A DNA stretch of 64,000 nt from Pelodictyon phaeoclathratiforme BU-1 (lineage in GTDB: Bacteria > Bacteroidota > Chlorobiia > Chlorobiales > Chlorobiaceae), in the NCBI RefSeq assembly GCF_000020645.1, contig NC_011060.1:38501-102500 (forward strand), given 5' to 3'. Below the pieces are notes generated by a model. The model saw only the letters and a list, made by a program, of their open reading frames with translations, ran no database searches and was not told the origin of the DNA. Below, in pieces: positions 60,876-64,000 of this stretch (position 1 is its first letter; each line of letters opens with the position of its first letter). The position numbers were made by a program, and so were the translations under genes.

Positions 60876-63359
60876 ATGCAGCGCGAAAGAATAGTCCCGA
60901 TCAGTATTGAAGAAGAAATGCGGGGTTCTTATCTCGATTATTCGATGTCGGTCATTGTCAGTCGTGCGCTGCCCGATGTGCGGGATGGACTGAAGCCGGT
61001 TCACCGAAGGGTTCTTTTCGGTATGCACGAACTTGGTCTGCAGGCAGGTAAACCGCATAAAAAGTCTGCCCGTGTTGTTGGTGAAGTGCTTGGCAAGTTC
61101 CATCCCCATGGCGATACCGCTGTCTACGACAGTCTTGTGCGTCTGGTGCAGGAGTTTTCCATGCGTTATCCCCTGATTGACGGTCAGGGAAACTTTGGTT
61201 CGGTTGATGGTGACTCTCCTGCTGCCATGCGATACACGGAGGTGCGCATGAAGAGCATTGCCGGGGAAATGCTGAAGGATCTCGACAAGGCTACCGTTGA
61301 CTTTTCCCTTAATTTTGATGACTCGCTTGAGGAGCCTACGGTTCTTCCGTCGGCGATACCCAACCTCCTTGCGAATGGTTCGTCAGGTATTGCGGTCGGT
61401 ATGGCAACCAATATTCCACCCCAGAATCTCCGGGAGGTTGTTGATGGCATGATCGCCCTGATTGCAAATCCGGAACTGGAAGTGGCTGATCTCATGAAAT
61501 ATGTGATCGCACCTGATTTTCCAACTGGCGGAATTATTTATGGTTATGAGGGTGTTCGTTCGGCTTATATGACCGGCAGGGGTAAGGTTGTGATCCGGGC
61601 GCGGGCCATTGTTGAGATTACTCCGAAAAACAGTCGGGAATCGATTGTTGTTACAGAGCTTCCTTATCAGGTGAACAAGGTGCGGCTGATCGAGAAAATC
61701 GTTGAGCTGGTGCACGATAAAAAAATTGAAGGTATTGCCGATATCCGCGATGAGTCTGACCGTGACGGCATGAGGCTGGTGATTGAGCTGAAGCGGGATG
61801 CTGTGGCTATGGTTGTTCTGAATAACCTGTACAAGCATACCCCGATGCAGGATACGTTCGGGGTGATCATGCTTGCGCTGGTTGATGGGGTGCCGAGGAT
61901 CCTCAATCTCAAGGAGATGATGGTCTATTATATCAAGCATCGCAATGAGATTGTTCTGCGCCGTACACAATTTGACCTTGCGACAGCCGAAAAGCGGGCC
62001 CATATTCTTGAAGGACTGAAGATCTGTCTTGATAACCTTGACGAGGTGATTTCAACGATTCGTGAATCACCGGATGCCTCAACGGCTCAGGAGAGGCTCA
62101 TTGAGCGTTTCGGACTGTCGGAGTTGCAGTCGAAGGCTATTCTTGAGATGCGTCTGCAGCGTCTGACCGGGATGGAGCGCAAGAAGATCGATCTGGAGTA
62201 CACGGAGGTACTTGCCTTTATTGAGGAGCTGCGCTTTATTCTCGGCAGTCCTGAGAAACAGATGCAGATTATCCGCGAAGAGTTGCTGAAGGTCAGGGAG
62301 GTCTATGGTGATGAACGCCGGACTGAAATTGTGCCGCAGGAGGGTGATTTCTCCATCGAAGATATGATTGCCCAGGAAGATGTGGTGATCACCATTACCC
62401 ATGAGGGCTTTATCAAGCGTTTCCCGGTTTCGGGTTATCGCCGCCAGGCACGGGGTGGCAAAGGGGTCACAGGGGCTCAGGCCAAGCATGACGATTTTGT
62501 CGAGCATATGTTTATTGCCTCGACCCATAATTATATACTCTTCTTCACCAACAGGGGCCGTTGTCACTGGCTGAAAGTGTACGAAATTCCTGAAGCTGGA
62601 CGTGCTGCGAGGGGTCGTGCGCTGGCCAATATCATGGAGTTGCAGCAGGGCGAGAAAATCAGAGCCTACATCAATATCCGCAATTTTGATGAGCCGGGGT
62701 TCATTGTCATGGCGACGACCAATGGTATCGTGAAAAAAACACCGCTTGAAGATTTTTCTCATCCAAGAAAGAATGGTATTGCTGCCATTACTATTGATGA
62801 GCATGATGAGCTGCTTGATGCCCGTCTGACTGATGGTGATCATCAGATTATTCTGGCCAAGAATTCCGGTTTTGTCGTACGCTTTCCCGAGGCTGAGATC
62901 CGCTCGATGGGACGTACTGCCATGGGCGTCAAGGGTATCACGCTTGACGAGGGTGAGAAGTGTATTTCAATGGTGACCACCAAGCGCTTCGATACGGCGC
63001 TGCTTGCTGTTACCGATAACGGTTTTGGCAAGAGAAGTCGTGTGGAGGATTATCGACTGACGCGGCGCGGTGCTCGCGGGGTTATTACCCTTAAGGCTCA
63101 TGAAAAGGTTGGTGCACTGATTGGTCTGTTGGATGTCAATGATGACGACGATCTGATCATCATTACAGCTCAGGGTATCGTGAATCGCCAGCATGTCTCC
63201 GATATACGGTTGACTGGCAGGAACACTTCCGGAGTCAGGCTTGTCAGGCTGATGGCCGGGGATATCATTTCTGCTCTGGCGCGAGTGCCGAAGAGCGATG
63301 AAGAGGTTGATTCTGATGTGCTTCTGGAAGATCCTGATGGTCAGATTGACCTGTTTTAA
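60876..63359 (+). CDS. gyrA: DNA gyrase subunit A
   Basis: 827 residues, full-length GyrA. It breaks and rejoins DNA; the catalytic Tyr is Y120 in AAMRYTEVR. The quinolone region reads HPHGDTAVYDSL, so the position equal to E. coli S83 is T81, with D85. The GyrA-box in the C-terminal domain is QARGGKG near residue 526, supporting gyrase rather than topoisomerase IV. gyrB is not in the window. A folded intergenic element separates it from pyrG. Confidence 0.97.
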   Translation: MQRERIVPISIEEEMRGSYLDYSMSVIVSRALPDVRDGLKPVHRRVLFGMHELGLQAGKPHKKSARVVGEVLGKFHPHGDTAVYDSLVRLVQEFSMRYPLIDGQGNFGSVDGDSPAAMRYTEVRMKSIAGEMLKDLDKATVDFSLNFDDSLEEPTVLPSAIPNLLANGSSGIAVGMATNIPPQNLREVVDGMIALIANPELEVADLMKYVIAPDFPTGGIIYGYEGVRSAYMTGRGKVVIRARAIVEITPKNSRESIVVTELPYQVNKVRLIEKIVELVHDKKIEGIADIRDESDRDGMRLVIELKRDAVAMVVLNNLYKHTPMQDTFGVIMLALVDGVPRILNLKEMMVYYIKHRNEIVLRRTQFDLATAEKRAHILEGLKICLDNLDEVISTIRESPDASTAQERLIERFGLSELQSKAILEMRLQRLTGMERKKIDLEYTEVLAFIEELRFILGSPEKQMQIIREELLKVREVYGDERRTEIVPQEGDFSIEDMIAQEDVVITITHEGFIKRFPVSGYRRQARGGKGVTGAQAKHDDFVEHMFIASTHNYILFFTNRGRCHWLKVYEIPEAGRAARGRALANIMELQQGEKIRAYINIRNFDEPGFIVMATTNGIVKKTPLEDFSHPRKNGIAAITIDEHDELLDARLTDGDHQIILAKNSGFVVRFPEAEIRSMGRTAMGVKGITLDEGEKCISMVTTKRFDTALLAVTDNGFGKRSRVEDYRLTRRGARGVITLKAHEKVGALIGLLDVNDDDDLIIITAQGIVNRQHVSDIRLTGRNTSGVRLVRLMAGDIISALARVPKSDEEVDSDVLLEDPDGQIDLF

Positions 63360-63363
63360 GTCA

Positions 63364-63416
63364 CTGCCAAACATGGGAAAGTATGGATCCGTTCTGTGAC
63401 GGTTCCCATGAGGCAG
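63364..63416 (+). promoter_or_regulatory. Nested stem structure between gyrA and pyrG
   Basis: Three nested perfect stems: CTGCC/GGCAG (63364-63368, 63412-63416), CATGGGAA/TTCCCATG (63372-63379, 63403-63410) and CCGT/ACGG (63389-63392, 63399-63402), 50 bp before the pyrG ATG. No U-run follows, so it is not a standard terminator. Function unknown. Confidence 0.5.
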
Positions 63417-63465
63417 AACAATAACGATAGCTTTTATTTATCATTAATCAAGGACGGACGGTTTC

Positions 63466-64000
63466 ATGGCTCGACCGAAAAATGTGAAACATATTTTTGT
63501 GACCGGCGGGGTGATCTCCTCGCTCGGCAAAGGGATTCTGTCGGCCTCTCTCGGGATGCTGCTGAAGTCGCGTGGCCTGAAGGTGGCTATACAGAAATAT
63601 GATCCCTATATCAATGTTGACCCTGGTACGATGTCGCCCTACCAGCACGGGGAGGTCTATGTGACTGATGATGGAGCTGAGACGGACCTTGATCTTGGCC
63701 ATTACGAACGTTTTCTCGATGAGTCGACGACGCAGTCTTCAAATCTGACGATGGGGCGGGTCTATAAATCGGTTATCGACAAGGAGCGTCGAGGCGAATA
63801 TCTTGGGGCAACGGTTCAGGTTGTGCCACATGTGATTGATGAGATCAAGGATCGGATGGCCGAGCAGGCTAAAAACGGGGATCTTGATGTGCTTATTACC
63901 GAGATCGGCGGGACGATTGGCGATATCGAGTCGCTCCCTTTTCTTGAAGCGATGCGGCAGATGAAGCTTGAGATGGGTGACAGCAACCTGCTGAATATTC
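63466..64000 (+). CDS. pyrG: CTP synthase, N-terminal part
   Basis: Cut by the right window edge; 178 residues visible. It amidates UTP to CTP. The amidoligase P-loop GGVISSLGKG is near residue 14, QKYDPYINVDPGTMSPYQHGEV follows near 43, and GTIGDIES near 150. The start ATG at 63466 is preceded by AAGGAC. A glutaminase domain must follow outside the window. Same strand as gyrA, 106 bp away. Confidence 0.96.
   Translation, partial: MARPKNVKHIFVTGGVISSLGKGILSASLGMLLKSRGLKVAIQKYDPYINVDPGTMSPYQHGEVYVTDDGAETDLDLGHYERFLDESTTQSSNLTMGRVYKSVIDKERRGEYLGATVQVVPHVIDEIKDRMAEQAKNGDLDVLITEIGGTIGDIESLPFLEAMRQMKLEMGDSNLLNI

Overview
The window reads as chromosome from a green sulfur bacterium (Chlorobiaceae, Chlorobium/Pelodictyon type). 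The grounds are gene content: a sat-aprBA sulfite-oxidation cluster, a stand-alone atpDC operon, indolepyruvate oxidoreductase genes with a phenylacetate-CoA ligase, a GTP-type PEP carboxykinase and an acetate-type permease. The species is an inference. Almost every housekeeping gene is intact and densely packed. Accessory material sits at about 17.8-23 kb, 32-35.4 kb and 58-60.3 kb.

1-16 kb: on the minus strand sat, aprB and aprA (aprA cut by the window edge) form the APS-reductase route from sulfite to sulfate, preceded by a YeiH-type putative sulfate exporter. Then come clpS, an LD-carboxypeptidase, atpD-atpC, tRNA-Thr(CGT), a secreted thioredoxin, pckG, a dodecin, and a SWIM-protein/SNF2-ATPase pair. 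16-23 kb: an acetate-type permease, an MFS exporter, a toxin-antitoxin pair with a Panacea-type antitoxin, gene remnants, a YecA/SEC-C protein, an orphan antitoxin beside an internally deleted ParE-like toxin, paired hairpins, and a polyferredoxin gene that is visibly GC-rich.

23-32 kb: a four-gene tripartite efflux operon (tolC-usp-emrA-emrB) is divergent from a GAF-GAF-AAA+ sigma-54 activator. The intergenic region carries a perfect -24/-12 promoter facing the efflux genes and two 19-bp direct repeats that could be activator sites. An aminotransferase and a double-ACT protein follow.

32-35.4 kb holds the most unusual locus. An astacin metallopeptidase carries a C-terminal tail with 12 regularly spaced cysteines in Pro/Ala/Lys-rich repeats. 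It is followed by a strong intergenic hairpin, a radical SAM/SPASM enzyme with an N-terminal PqqD-like (RiPP recognition) domain, and a small YbaY-like protein without a signal peptide. I infer a peptide-modification system whose substrate is the protease's own tail.

35.4-64 kb: paaK-iorB-iorA (IorA lacks the ferredoxin-like C-terminus), a REC-PAS-PAS histidine kinase, dxr-rseP-prfA, tRNA-Val(TAC), ftsH, pyrF, glmS, a sugar-epimerase-like protein, a Dps-like ferritin, amtB-glnK (P-II without the usual uridylylated Tyr), a TPR protein, DUF1015-tsaE-tsaB, a small membrane protein, a VapBC-like pair, rsfS, gyrA and the start of pyrG.
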